NCBI GenBank assembly: GCA_011525915.1
Contig: WYBM01000069.1
Location: 94,408 to 158,407 of the forward strand
Origin: Ardenticatenaceae bacterium
GTDB lineage: Bacteria; Chloroflexota; Anaerolineae; Promineifilales; Promineifilaceae
Direction of reading: 5' to 3'
Length of the DNA stretch: 64,000 bases
Positions 7,877-16,548 of the stretch are shown in pieces; position 1 is the first letter of the stretch, and each line of letters begins with the position of its first letter. The notes under the pieces are model-generated. The model was not told the origin of the DNA. It did no database searches and saw only the letters and a program-made list of their open reading frames with translations. A program made the translations under genes and the position numbers.

Positions 7877-9058
7877 TCAGGGGAGGTCGCCAGTGCGCAC
7901 GGCCGTAAACGTCTCCATATCCAGCAAGTAATAGCCGGGCAGCCGCAACTCTGCCGGCGTTGCCTGAGATGGCTCCAGGCAGGTGACCGCAAAGGCCACA
8001 CGCAGCGTCTTATGATTGTCCCAGCTGGTTTTGTTTTCCCAGTCCAGGTAGATCCAGTGTATTGTACTACTGGGCGCACCAGCAAAGTCAGCCCGCTCAT
8101 AAAGCCCCAGCCGCTGGTAACGATCACTCAGGGCCATAACGCGCAAGTGGCGGTCTACAAAGCAGGCGTCACCATACTCTGTGCCGGTGGTAAAGGCCAC
8201 ATAGCGGCCGTCGGGAGCTATCTTCATCCCGTGCAGGTCTTCAGCAAAGGAACCCAGTTGGGTCACCGCCCCTGTATCGGCATCTACCTGCCACAATGCG
8301 TGCTTCAGGCCAATGCTGCTGTTTGCTATCTGTTCAGATCGGTCCAATTCCACAAACAACAAGTGACGGCCGTCTGGCAGCCAGTTTAATTCCACAATCT
8401 CACCTTCTACCTGGGCCAGCTGCCGTTCACGGCCGTCCCTGCCGACCACCATCAACCGTCGGCCGTTCCACACCTGAGCAATGCGGGTTTCGCTAGATTG
8501 GCTGAGTGTGATCACCGCTTCGCCTGGCGGGAGGATATCAAACTCGGCTCTGATTTGTGCTTGGCCATTGATGAACAACTGCAGTGCATAATGGCCTGGT
8601 TCCAACCCACTACCTTCAAAGTCGTACACGGAAACGTCGACACGTGTACCACTAACGCCGTAGACGGTGGCCTGCCATGCTTCTTCACGGGTTAACCATA
8701 CTTGGCCATCTTTGAACCAGCGCCGCTCCACCAGGTCACCCTCGGTCAGATTGGCGTACTGCCAGATGGCAAACACCTCTTCTGTTCCAGCCGCAAAAGC
8801 CGTCTGGCCAGGCAGCGTGGGTTGCCTGGCAAAGTACAACCCCCCAAATGTGGGCACAACTGTAGGCTCTGTGCCCAGGGTGAAGGGGGTCACAGTGGGT
8901 ACGGCCGTAGTTGTACCCGCAGCCTGAATGGTTGGCGTAGTGATGGCCGGAACGATCAGGCCAGGGGCTGCGGTTGGTTCCACGGCCGTGGGCGTAAAGG
9001 CATTGCAGGCCAGCAGAAACAACAGCAAGCAGCTTATCAAGAGGGGGATGCGGTTCAT
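7877..9058 (-). CDS. Putative lipoprotein with WD/TolB-like region
   Basis: The 393-residue protein has a lipoprotein signal, MNRIPLLIS...LLAC, with the lipidated Cys at residue 18. A Thr/Pro-rich linker of about 60 residues follows (repeats of PTAAP, TTPT and TVTPF), a style common in Chloroflexota exported proteins. The mature region includes WLPDGRHLLFVE and KIAPDGRYVAFTTG, reminiscent of TolB/WD40-like beta-propeller blades. I chose this start over an upstream one because the signal peptide begins here. It is anchored outside the membrane. No enzymatic motif is visible and I do not recognise a named family. Confidence 0.7.
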   Translation of the reverse strand: MNRIPLLISCLLLFLLACNAFTPTAVEPTAAPGLIVPAITTPTIQAAGTTTAVPTVTPFTLGTEPTVVPTFGGLYFARQPTLPGQTAFAAGTEEVFAIWQYANLTEGDLVERRWFKDGQVWLTREEAWQATVYGVSGTRVDVSVYDFEGSGLEPGHYALQLFINGQAQIRAEFDILPPGEAVITLSQSSETRIAQVWNGRRLMVVGRDGRERQLAQVEGEIVELNWLPDGRHLLFVELDRSEQIANSSIGLKHALWQVDADTGAVTQLGSFAEDLHGMKIAPDGRYVAFTTGTEYGDACFVDRHLRVMALSDRYQRLGLYERADFAGAPSSTIHWIYLDWENKTSWDNHKTLRVAFAVTCLEPSQATPAELRLPGYYLLDMETFTAVRTGDLP

Positions 9059-9397
9059 GTTCAGCGTTTCCTTTACGTATGAGAAAAAGAGGCTGGCTTT
9101 GCGGGTTAGCCCACTTGCCATTCCCTGATCTCACGATATCTTTTTCTGTGAGGCTGTTGAACTTATACGTTAGTGAACCTGCATCGAAGCCGGTTGACGG
9201 GAGTTTGACGCTTTATAACCGTTTCCCATACGCCGGCCAAGTGTAAAGCAAAGGGGTTGAACCGCCACGTTTATTCAGTGTATCTTAGAGTAGCAACCTA
9301 TATCAGCCATAACTAATAGTCGCTATTCAGTTTTATCCTCTAAAACCTATGGCACATTGTCTGCTGAACACTGAACGGTGACAAAGGACGTATTCGC
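9059..9397. other. Divergent intergenic region without an assigned element
   Basis: This gap of 339 bp separates the divergent lipoprotein and FG-GAP genes. It must hold two promoters, but I find no convincing -35/-10 pair. A fragment resembling the dispersed CTGAACACTGAA repeat lies at about 9362-9374. No RNA gene is seen. Confidence 0.4.
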
Positions 9398-11344
9398 ATG
9401 AAAAGCAGGCGCCAGATAGTGAGTGGGGTCGTAGGGGGCACGGCCGTGTTTATGCTTCTATTCCTGGGACAAGCCGCCCTCCTGGCCGGGGGATTATACA
9501 GCAACAGCGGTCAGTCGTTGGGAGGTGATAATACCTATGACGTGGCCCTGGGTGACGTAGATGGTGATAATGACCTGGATGCCTTTGCCGCCAACTTTAC
9601 CAACAACCGTGTCTGGCTCAATAATGGCAGCGGCGCCTTTAGCAACAGCGGCCAGACACCGGGCACCCAAAACAGCCAAGGGGCAGCCCTGGGTGACCTG
9701 GATGATGACACTGACCTGGACGCTTTTGTGGCTAACTATGGCGCCGACAATGAGGTGTGGCTGAACAATGGCAGCGGCACGTTCACGAACTTGCCACAAA
9801 TGATGAACCCCACCGCCAACAGTCTGGATGTAGCCCTGGGGGATGTGGATGGCGATAATGACCTGGATGCCTTTGTGGCTAACGACGGTCTGAACGAGGT
9901 GTGGGTTAACGACGGCACGGCCGTGTTCACCCTTTCCCAGACACTCGGCGGAAACGATATAAGCCATGACGTAGTTCTGGGTGACGTGGATGGCGACAAT
10001 GATCTGGATGCCTACGTAGCCAACGGCAGTGCCGGGGCTGAAGCCGATGAACTGTGGCTGAATAACGGCGGCATCTTCACCGCTTCCGGGCAGTTGCTGG
10101 CTACCAGTTGGAACGAGGGTGCAGCCCTGGGTGACCTGGACGGCGATGGCGACCTGGATATTTTCCTGGCCACCTGGATTGGCGCTGACACCGTATGGCT
10201 TAACCAGGGTGGCGCACAGAGCGGCATGACAGGCGAATTCAGTGACAGCGGCCAATCTCTCAGCGGCAACGGCAGTATGGACGTAGCCCTGGTGGATCTG
10301 GATTACGATAATGATCTGGATGCTATTGTGGCTAAATGGACACCTAACCCCGACGAAATATGGCTGAATGATGGCTCCGGCAACTTCACGCTGGCCACCG
10401 AGACGTTGGATACGGCCGCTACCTACGCCGTGGCCGTGGGTGACTTTGATGGGGATTTTGACGACGATCTATTCTTTGGGAACTTTGGCGCCAACGGCGT
10501 CTGGTTTCGCGGCGGGTTTGGCATCCCCTCGGCCTGGTTTGACGTCGACGCACGCCAGAATGACGCAGGGGATATGGTGTATCCCTGGGCTCAGGTGGGG
10601 CCAGCCACCCTACCCATCTGGCTCACCTTTGGCCCGGCGGGGCCAGTAGATGTACAGGCGCGCATAGAAGCAGCCAACAGCGTGATAACGCAGACCATTC
10701 CCTTTAACGCCGGGCAGCAGACAGGGACTATGACGGTAGCCAATCCTCAGCCGGTACTGAGCGAGGCCATGACGATTACGCTGGACGCAGAGCCAGGCAC
10801 AGTTGGGCCATCACGCCGTTTGCACAACCCCCTCCACCTCACTTTCGTGAATGCCGGGGCTGGTGACACCATCTGCTCACTCTGTTTTGTAGACTGGCTG
10901 TTAAAATTGTTGGGCTTTGATACTTCTTTCTGGATGCTGCATCATTTACAATTGAACGATCTGCGTCAATCCGATTCCTGGAACTATTATCATGCCCTGT
11001 TCAACAACAACACTTCAGAAGTGACCACCATGATGGCCACAAAGCCTACCGTCTTATGGACTACATTTGATGCCCTGGAAACGTGGACGCCGGCCATCGC
11101 CACGACGGATGTAGGCGGGGGCGGCACCATCACTGTGACCCAGGGCATGGCAGATGAGGCAGTAGCCGCACTGACGAGCATCCGCGATCATGCCAGCCCA
11201 TCATTGGCGGCTCGCATCCAGTTGGAGTTAGATGTGCTGGATGTGGCCGGCATGGCCGGCCTGACAATAGACGAGGTCATGGCACGGGTTGAAGAGCGCA
11301 TCCAGGGGCAGGTATATTTGCCCATCGTAGTCAAAGCGGAATAA
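9398..11344 (+). CDS. Secreted FG-GAP/VCBS repeat protein
   Basis: The 648-residue protein has an N-terminal signal segment (about residues 8-30). Seven tandem repeats follow, of the type DVALGDVDGDNDLDAFVAN...EVWLNNGSG (residues ~45-375). The DxDxDxDLD loops are calcium-binding, as in integrin-like beta-propeller proteins. The second half (after about 380) has no repeats and no domain I recognise. The last residues are VYLPIVVKAE; a similar YLP[IVL]xxK/R tail is frequent in secreted Chloroflexota proteins and may be a sorting or anchoring signal, which is inference. AAAGGA lies before the ATG. The role is probably surface binding or adhesion. Confidence 0.88.
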   Translation: MKSRRQIVSGVVGGTAVFMLLFLGQAALLAGGLYSNSGQSLGGDNTYDVALGDVDGDNDLDAFAANFTNNRVWLNNGSGAFSNSGQTPGTQNSQGAALGDLDDDTDLDAFVANYGADNEVWLNNGSGTFTNLPQMMNPTANSLDVALGDVDGDNDLDAFVANDGLNEVWVNDGTAVFTLSQTLGGNDISHDVVLGDVDGDNDLDAYVANGSAGAEADELWLNNGGIFTASGQLLATSWNEGAALGDLDGDGDLDIFLATWIGADTVWLNQGGAQSGMTGEFSDSGQSLSGNGSMDVALVDLDYDNDLDAIVAKWTPNPDEIWLNDGSGNFTLATETLDTAATYAVAVGDFDGDFDDDLFFGNFGANGVWFRGGFGIPSAWFDVDARQNDAGDMVYPWAQVGPATLPIWLTFGPAGPVDVQARIEAANSVITQTIPFNAGQQTGTMTVANPQPVLSEAMTITLDAEPGTVGPSRRLHNPLHLTFVNAGAGDTICSLCFVDWLLKLLGFDTSFWMLHHLQLNDLRQSDSWNYYHALFNNNTSEVTTMMATKPTVLWTTFDALETWTPAIATTDVGGGGTITVTQGMADEAVAALTSIRDHASPSLAARIQLELDVLDVAGMAGLTIDEVMARVEERIQGQVYLPIVVKAE

Positions 11345-11366
11345 TGGTTCATAGAAGGAGGCTATT

Positions 11367-12416
11367 ATGGCACATGAAGCAGTGACTTTATTGGCCGATC
11401 TATTGGCTGTGCCCTCACCTTCGGGGTGGGAGGGCGGCATGGCGGCCGTGGTGCAGCAAAAGCTGGGCCAGATGGGGTATGCCTATGAAGGGGACGCGGC
11501 GGGGAATGTACTGGTGTGGTTAGACGGCCGTGACCCTGTCGCCCCGCTGTGCATCTTTGCCAGCCACATGGACGAGATCGGGTTTGTGGTCACGGCCGTG
11601 GCCGCCGATGGCACATTGCAGGTGGCGGCCAGCGGCGGCCTGCTGCCCTGGAAACTGGGCGAATCACCCGTGCAAATTTTGGGGGATAGGGAAACGATCA
11701 CCGGCGTATTGGCCATGGGGTCTACCCACGGCGGTAAATTGGGGGAAAGGGCCATCACCTGGGAAGATGTGCATATTCTTACCGGGCTAACGCCGGCACA
11801 GCTGCAAGCGAAAGGGGTGCGGGTGGGTTCGGCCGGCGTGCCCGTGCCAGAGATGCGGGGGCCGTTTGTTTTTGGCGACATGGCTGATCCTCTGGTAGCC
11901 GCCTGGACGTTTGATGACCGGGCCGGGGTAATGACCTTACTGCGGCTGCTGGCACGCCTGAAAGAGGAAGGGATACGGCCGTATCACCCCACGCTGATCG
12001 CCTTTGTTACCAGCGAAGAAATTGGCGGACATGGGGCCAAGCACCTGGCACAGCGCCAGCAGCCGACGGTATTTGTCGCCGTGGATGGTGCCCCCATTCC
12101 GGCCGGGGTACCGTTACAGATTGACGGCCGTCCGGCCATTTGGAGTAAAGACCGGCTGGCCACGTATGACCAGAGGTTGTTGCGGCAATTTTGCCAGGCC
12201 GCGCTGGCAGTGGGGACGGAATTGCAAACGGCCGTGTACGATGGTGCGGCCAGCGACGCCAGCCTGCTGGCCTACGCTGGCCTGGCGCCGCGCATCGCCT
12301 GTGTTGGCCACGTCCGCGAAAACAGCCACGGTTATGAGGTAGCCCGCCTGTCAGTGTTTGATCACCTGCTGGAAACGTTGGTGCAATTCATTAAAACATG
12401 GTCAGACGATCCTTAA
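11367..12416 (+). CDS. M42 family metallo-aminopeptidase
   Basis: The 349-residue protein matches the M42 (glutamyl aminopeptidase/CelM) family. Di-metal ligands are visible: H67 and D69 in SHMDE, D183/D184 in TFDDRAG, E217/E218 in TSEEIG, D240 in AVDG and a late His in ENSHGYEV. These cytoplasmic enzymes form tetrahedral dodecamers and trim peptides. The usual start of the catalytic stretch, QEEVGLRGA, is varied to SEEIGGHGA. An AGAAGGAGG sequence precedes the ATG. It lies 22 bp after the FG-GAP gene but probably serves a separate role in peptide turnover. Confidence 0.92.
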   Translation: MAHEAVTLLADLLAVPSPSGWEGGMAAVVQQKLGQMGYAYEGDAAGNVLVWLDGRDPVAPLCIFASHMDEIGFVVTAVAADGTLQVAASGGLLPWKLGESPVQILGDRETITGVLAMGSTHGGKLGERAITWEDVHILTGLTPAQLQAKGVRVGSAGVPVPEMRGPFVFGDMADPLVAAWTFDDRAGVMTLLRLLARLKEEGIRPYHPTLIAFVTSEEIGGHGAKHLAQRQQPTVFVAVDGAPIPAGVPLQIDGRPAIWSKDRLATYDQRLLRQFCQAALAVGTELQTAVYDGAASDASLLAYAGLAPRIACVGHVRENSHGYEVARLSVFDHLLETLVQFIKTWSDDP

Positions 12417-12501
12417 AACTGTACGGATGGACAGCCGCCCGGTTTTCCGGTAAAACTATAATTGTGTGTATCCACGTTTAGACTACAAGAAGGAGTGAAA
12501 C

Positions 12502-12957
12502 ATGAAAAAGCTAGTTTCTTTGTACAAAAAGTGGTTCCCAGCCGAACCAGTTAGCGCCCATTGTGACGGGCCTTGTGGCGTCTATGACCCGGCTTCCGCC
12601 CGCATCGCGGCCGAGGCCGTGCTTTCGATGACGAAAAAAATTCTGGCCCTGAACCCTGGTGACAACAGCCATGCTACTGCCAACACCCTCTCTCGCTACA
12701 TTGCCATCAAGGAAGAGCAGGCACAGATTGCCAAAGATGAGCTGTTGATTCTGTGGACCGATTATTTTAAGCCGCAGCACCTGGAACAGACACCAGACCT
12801 GCATACCAAATTTTGGCACGCCGCCAAATTGTGTTCTGCCTCCAAAGTGGAAGTGAGCCTGGAAAAAGCGGAAGCCCTTATGGCCGCTATTGAAGATATC
12901 CACAACATTTTCTGGGCGACCAAGAACCGTGATGTGGCCTATTACACGGCCGCGTAA
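12502..12957 (+). CDS. sodN: Nickel superoxide dismutase precursor
   Basis: The 151-residue protein contains the nickel hook H20-C-D-G-P-C-G-V-Y28. In mature NiSOD the His becomes residue 1, and His1, Cys2 and Cys6 bind nickel. The preceding 19 residues are therefore a leader that must be cut off. The enzyme dismutates superoxide in the cytoplasm as a hexamer. AAGGAG lies just before the ATG, and a TATAAT at 12457-12462 may be its -10 box. The maturation protease gene follows 53 bp downstream, the normal sodN-sodX arrangement. The catalytic motif is fully intact. Confidence 0.97.
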   Translation: MKKLVSLYKKWFPAEPVSAHCDGPCGVYDPASARIAAEAVLSMTKKILALNPGDNSHATANTLSRYIAIKEEQAQIAKDELLILWTDYFKPQHLEQTPDLHTKFWHAAKLCSASKVEVSLEKAEALMAAIEDIHNIFWATKNRDVAYYTAA

Positions 12958-13010
12958 TTTGTTGGCGGTCATCTCTTATCGGTAATCGGCAGCCTGTCAC
13001 CCTATTACCG

Positions 13011-13355
13011 ATGGTCAACGAACTTAAGGAGAGCGGCTACCGAGAATTGCTGCTCTGGGCATTGAGGCTCCGGCGGCGTTATCGTGTGTCCGGAGCCTCG
13101 ATGTTTCCGCTGCTCAAACCGGGGGAGGAAGTGCTGGCTGATTGGCGTGCATACCGCCGGCATGGACCGCAGGTAGGGGATATTGTGGTGGCCTGGCATC
13201 CGGCGCAGCCAGGCGTAAAGATCATCAAGCGGGTCACGGCCGTCAGCGCTGACGGCCGTTGCCAATTACAAGGGGATAACCGGGCCGAAACCACCGACTT
13301 TACAGACCTTTCTACCGCCCTCATTTTAGGCCGCGTCACCTCTCTTTTCCCCTGA
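13011..13355 (+). CDS. sodX: NiSOD maturation protease, S26 family
   Basis: The 114-residue protein is a small signal-peptidase-like enzyme. The catalytic Ser30 sits in SGASMFPLL and the general-base Lys73 in VKIIKRV; GDIVVAWHP and LQGDN are the other conserved boxes of S26. SodX proteins remove the leader of NiSOD so that the new N-terminal His can bind nickel. The position directly after sodN supports this. The protein lacks an obvious membrane anchor, unlike LepB. The start is the ATG with AAGGAGAG reading into the gene just after it, so the exact start could be a few codons off. Confidence 0.92.
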   Translation: MVNELKESGYRELLLWALRLRRRYRVSGASMFPLLKPGEEVLADWRAYRRHGPQVGDIVVAWHPAQPGVKIIKRVTAVSADGRCQLQGDNRAETTDFTDLSTALILGRVTSLFP

Positions 13356-13374
13356 TTTCCCCCTTCAATAAAAA

Positions 13375-13403
13375 TTGACAAAGGTTAACCTTGGGGCTAG
13401 AAT
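13375..13403 (+). promoter_or_regulatory. Sigma-70-type promoter for the ferredoxin gene
   Basis: TTGACA (13375-13380), a 17-bp spacer and TAGAAT (13398-13403) match the consensus well. A similar TTGACCTCAAGGCTAGAAGG string is repeated at about 13471. The leader would be about 90 nt. Confidence 0.7.
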
Positions 13404-13499
13404 GAGGGCATTGGCCATCTGTGTAAATTGTAACAATCACCACTTGGTCAGTGACTGCCATTAAAACAAATTGACCTCAAGGCTAGAAGGAGAGTACAG

Positions 13500-13907
13500 A
13501 TGACGCATATTGTTACCCGGTTATGTTTGCGCGACACAGCTTGCGTTGATGTTTGCCCTGTGGAGTGTATGGTGCTGGGCAAACCGGAAGAGGAATGGCC
13601 CTGGCTTTATATTGATCCCGATACCTGCATTGACTGTGGCGCCTGCGTTCCGGAATGCCCTTATGAAGCGATTTTCCCTGAAGAAGAAGTGCCATTTGAT
13701 TATCAAGCTACTGCCGGCGTCTGGATTGCCAACACCAAAGAATTACTGCCTGATGGCGCCCCTTTTGAAGGCGAAGTGGACGGACATCAGGTAAAACTGT
13801 TGAATGCTAAGCAGCTGTCTGGGGGTGAAATTCTAGATCTAACCGAGGATATTCCCCCGAATTACGACTTCTTCTCCGAAGGCCCTGGTTACAGCGCTCT
13901 TGATTAA
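13500..13907 (+). CDS. 7Fe (3Fe-4S/4Fe-4S) ferredoxin
   Basis: The 135-residue protein has C9-x5-C15-x3-C19-P for the first cluster, with an extra Cys at 23, and C-I-D-C-G-A-C-x3-C-P for the second. This is the pattern of FdxA-type seven-iron ferredoxins, though C9 to C15 spacing is shorter than usual. A C-terminal extension of about 70 residues, acidic and ending EGPGYSALD, has no recognised motif. It is a small cytoplasmic electron carrier. GAAGGAGAG precedes the ATG. It is a single gene, with its own promoter and a strong terminator after it. Confidence 0.92.
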   Translation: MTHIVTRLCLRDTACVDVCPVECMVLGKPEEEWPWLYIDPDTCIDCGACVPECPYEAIFPEEEVPFDYQATAGVWIANTKELLPDGAPFEGEVDGHQVKLLNAKQLSGGEILDLTEDIPPNYDFFSEGPGYSALD

Positions 13908-13940
13908 TTGTATGTAAAAACCCCTACGAGGGGCGCGTTT

Positions 13941-13995
13941 AAAAAAGCCGAATTAGCGCTGGCACAATTGTGCATGGTAGCTAATTCGGCTTTTT
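13941..13995. terminator. Strong hairpin terminator after the ferredoxin gene
   Basis: A 16-bp stem (about 13941-13957 with 13980-13995) carries A-rich and T-rich ends, so it can act in both directions. A smaller hairpin, CCCCTACGAGGGG (13921-13933), precedes it. The aspartase-like gene starts 16 bp later. Confidence 0.88.
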
Positions 13996-14011
13996 AGTTT
14001 GAGAGGTTACG

Positions 14012-15445
14012 ATGACTGAGTACCGCGTAGAAAAAGATTCATTAGGACAGGTTGAAGTACCGGCCCATGCTTATTGGGGGGCACAAACACAACGCGCCAT
14101 CCAAAATTTTCCCATCACCGGGTTAAAGCCCTATCCTGCTTTTGTGTGGGCCATGGCTGTGTTGAAGCGGTCGGCCGCTGAAGTCAACGCTGACCTGGGA
14201 TTGTTTGCCGATAAAGAGGTGTCGGGCAAGTCAGTTTCTGGTGATGCCATGGCCCAGGCCATCATGATGGCGGCTGATGAAGTCATTGACGGCCGTCTGG
14301 CTGACCAGTTTGTGGTAGACCCCATCCAGGCAGGCGCGGGGACCAGCCACAATATGAACGTCAATGAAGTGATCGCTAACCGCGCCAATGAAATTTTAGG
14401 GTATGGCCTCAACGTCAATGCCAAACCAGTGCACCCCAACGATCACGTTAATATGGCGCAATCTACCAACGACACTATCCCCACCGCCATTCGCCTGGGC
14501 TGCCTGTGGCGCCTGGATGATCTGTTGGCCACGCTGGATAAACTGGCTCACACCTTCCGGCAAAAGGGCGCCGAATTCGATGATATTGTGAAAAGCGGCC
14601 GTACCCATTTGCAAGATGCTGTACCGGTTCGATTGGGCCAGGAGTTCAACGCCTACGCCTGTGCCATAGAGCGAGACCGTGAAAAAATTGCGCATGCAGC
14701 TGACGGTCTGCGACGCCTGGGCATTGGCGGCACAGCCACAGGCACCGGATTAAACGCCCACCCAGAATACCATGCCCGTATGATTACCACCCTCAGCCGC
14801 CTGACTGGTTTACCATTGTCTGAGTCAGACAACCTGTTTGAATCTATGCAGAGCATGGGGGATCCGGTTCATTTCAGCGGCGCTCTACGGACGCTGGCCC
14901 AAGACCTGGCACGTATTGCCAATGATTTTCGCTTGCTCTCTTCCGGGCCCAGCACGGGTCTGGATGAAATTCGCCTGCCGCCCGTACAACCTGGCTCCTC
15001 TATCATGCCTGGCAAGGTAAACCCCGTACTGGCGGAAATGCTGAACATGGCCATGTTCCAGGTCATGGGCAATGACCTGACAGTGATGATGGCCGGGCAG
15101 GCGGGCCAGTTGGAGCTGAACGTGATGATGCCGATCATCGCTTATAATCTGTTTCAAAGCATGGATATTATGATCAACGCCGTGAATGCTTTTGTAGACA
15201 AATGCCTGGTGGGTGTACAGGCCAATCGGGAAAAGGCCACCGGCTGGCTGGCCAAAAACGCCATCCTGGTGACCGCCTTAAACCCGGTCATTGGCTATCA
15301 GAAAGGCGCTGAAGTGGCAAAAGAAGCCATGGCCACCAACCGTACTGTACGTGAGGTGGTCGTGGAGAAAGGCTATCTATCTGCCGATGAAACAGATCGT
15401 CTACTGAATGTGCATAACCTGACGGAAGGGGGGATACAAAAGTAG
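14012..15445 (+). CDS. Aspartate ammonia-lyase / class II fumarase family enzyme
   Basis: The 477-residue protein belongs to the aspartase/fumarase superfamily, with the signature GSSIMPGKVNP and the substrate-binding QAGAGTSHNMNVNEV and GRTHLQDAVPV boxes. The superfamily makes or uses fumarate in the cytoplasm as a tetramer. The C-terminal stretch GNDLTVMMAGQAGQLELNVM resembles aspartases; TGLNAHPEYH also occurs in fumarases. I cannot decide firmly between fumarate hydratase and aspartate ammonia-lyase. It stands alone between terminators. GAGAGG precedes the ATG. As the glyoxylate shunt is also encoded here, either role fits four-carbon metabolism. Confidence 0.9.
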   Translation: MTEYRVEKDSLGQVEVPAHAYWGAQTQRAIQNFPITGLKPYPAFVWAMAVLKRSAAEVNADLGLFADKEVSGKSVSGDAMAQAIMMAADEVIDGRLADQFVVDPIQAGAGTSHNMNVNEVIANRANEILGYGLNVNAKPVHPNDHVNMAQSTNDTIPTAIRLGCLWRLDDLLATLDKLAHTFRQKGAEFDDIVKSGRTHLQDAVPVRLGQEFNAYACAIERDREKIAHAADGLRRLGIGGTATGTGLNAHPEYHARMITTLSRLTGLPLSESDNLFESMQSMGDPVHFSGALRTLAQDLARIANDFRLLSSGPSTGLDEIRLPPVQPGSSIMPGKVNPVLAEMLNMAMFQVMGNDLTVMMAGQAGQLELNVMMPIIAYNLFQSMDIMINAVNAFVDKCLVGVQANREKATGWLAKNAILVTALNPVIGYQKGAEVAKEAMATNRTVREVVVEKGYLSADETDRLLNVHNLTEGGIQK

Positions 15446-15549
15446 TAGTATGAGTGGCAGATTGGCACTTCCTGACAGGTACGGAATTTTAGCTAAGATT
15501 GAGCCGAATGTTTTGTGAAGAAAGTTACAAGTTGAGGAGATAAATTTCC

Positions 15550-15972
15550 ATGAAACGTATGACCTGTCTGTTTTTGTTGGCGCTGGTGGCGGTAGTGACC
15601 GCCGCTTGTGGTGGCGGCGCACCAGAGTCAGCGGTGCCACAGCAGTTTCGGCAGACGGTAAAGGCCCTGGATTCGTTTGATTACGATCCACCTTCGCTTA
15701 CCGTACCGGCCGGTGCTAATGTGACGATTACCCTAGAGAATGTAGGGGCACTGGAACACAGCTGGCTTTTGGTGCCGGCTGACATGGAACCTGCGACCGT
15801 GACCGAAGCCGATGTGCTTAACGGCGCTACATCGGGGAACGTGGCCGCTGGTGAAAGTACCCGTATCTCTTTTACTGCCCCGGAGCCGGGCACTTACCAA
15901 TTTGTGTGCCATATTGCTGGTCATGCGGCCGGTGGTATGGTGGGCACCTTCACCGTTGAACCCGCAGAGTAA
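15550..15972 (+). CDS. Cupredoxin-like (plastocyanin/halocyanin type) lipoprotein
   Basis: The 140-residue protein has a lipoprotein signal with the lipidated Cys at 20 (TAAC). The rest is a cupredoxin fold. Type 1 copper ligands are visible: H70 in LEHSWL, then C120-x4-H125-x4-M130 in the C-terminal loop. Such proteins shuttle electrons at the outer face of the membrane, often to terminal oxidases or from photosynthetic or ammonia-oxidising chains. TGAGGAG precedes the ATG. A clean terminator follows, so it is monocistronic. The redox partner is not visible in the window. Confidence 0.92.
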   Translation: MKRMTCLFLLALVAVVTAACGGGAPESAVPQQFRQTVKALDSFDYDPPSLTVPAGANVTITLENVGALEHSWLLVPADMEPATVTEADVLNGATSGNVAAGESTRISFTAPEPGTYQFVCHIAGHAAGGMVGTFTVEPAE

Positions 15973-16002
15973 GTAAGCCAAAGCTCTGGCTCAGGCTAAA
16001 AA

Positions 16003-16028
16003 GCCACGATTCGCTCGTGGCTTTTTTT
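16003..16028 (+). terminator. Intrinsic terminator after the cupredoxin gene
   Basis: A 7-bp GC-rich stem (16003-16009 with 16015-16021) and a five-base loop are followed by seven T. The next gene starts 17 bp after the T run. Confidence 0.93.
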
Positions 16029-16044
16029 GTGCTATAAAGGTGGG

Positions 16045-16473
16045 ATGTTACTATGCCTGCCACGGCCGTTGGCTGCCCACATGCTGCACCACTTACGTTC
16101 TGTGTACCCCCAAGAAGGGTGTGGTCTGGTCTCCGGTCAGGAAGGGCAGGCCATGCAGATTTACCCGATCGACAATATTTTACGAAGCCCTACGGCTTAC
16201 GAAATGGACCCGTTAATGCAGATAAAAGCGATGATGGCTATGGAAACGCAGGGCGAAACGTTAGCGGCCATTTACCACTCCCATCCGGACAGCCCGCCGT
16301 TTCCCTCCGAAACCGACATCACCCAGGCCTATTACCCAGAAGCTGTTTATATCATTGTCTCCTTAAAAAATTACGACCATCCTGTTATCAAAGGATTCAC
16401 CATTATTGCCGGGGTGGTGAACGAAGCGAATATACGTATTGAGCAACCTTCAATAGATACGTGGGTTTTATAG
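16045..16473 (+). CDS. JAMM/MPN+ metalloprotease (M67 family)
   Basis: The 142-residue protein has a complete JAMM motif: E24, then H78-S-H80-P-x-x-x-x-x-x-S88-x-x-D91. These zinc enzymes remove ubiquitin-like proteins or act in sulfur-carrier processing in bacteria. No ThiS/MoaD-like gene is next to it. The ATG at 16045 is preceded by AAAGGTGGG; an upstream TTG would lie in the terminator and was rejected. It precedes the PlsY-like gene by 75 bp on the same strand. Its substrate is unknown. Confidence 0.9.
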   Translation: MLLCLPRPLAAHMLHHLRSVYPQEGCGLVSGQEGQAMQIYPIDNILRSPTAYEMDPLMQIKAMMAMETQGETLAAIYHSHPDSPPFPSETDITQAYYPEAVYIIVSLKNYDHPVIKGFTIIAGVVNEANIRIEQPSIDTWVL

Positions 16474-16548
16474 ACCAGCAGAAGAGGAAAAGAATTTTAC
16501 AACTGGTAAAGCAGATGTTTTCCCAGTTACAACCTCATAGAGGATTAT

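Noticed and set aside
9194..9219. TTGACG / TATAAC promoter upstream of the FG-GAP gene
   Set aside because: The spacer is only 14 bp, too short for a sigma-70 promoter.
9494..10255. Long minus-strand open frame opposite the FG-GAP gene
   Set aside because: It is a shadow of the repeated coding sequence on the plus strand; its repeats mirror the calcium-binding loops.
9540..10500. DNA tandem repeat in the FG-GAP gene
   Set aside because: The periodicity follows the protein repeats; the DNA copies are diverged, so no satellite is claimed.
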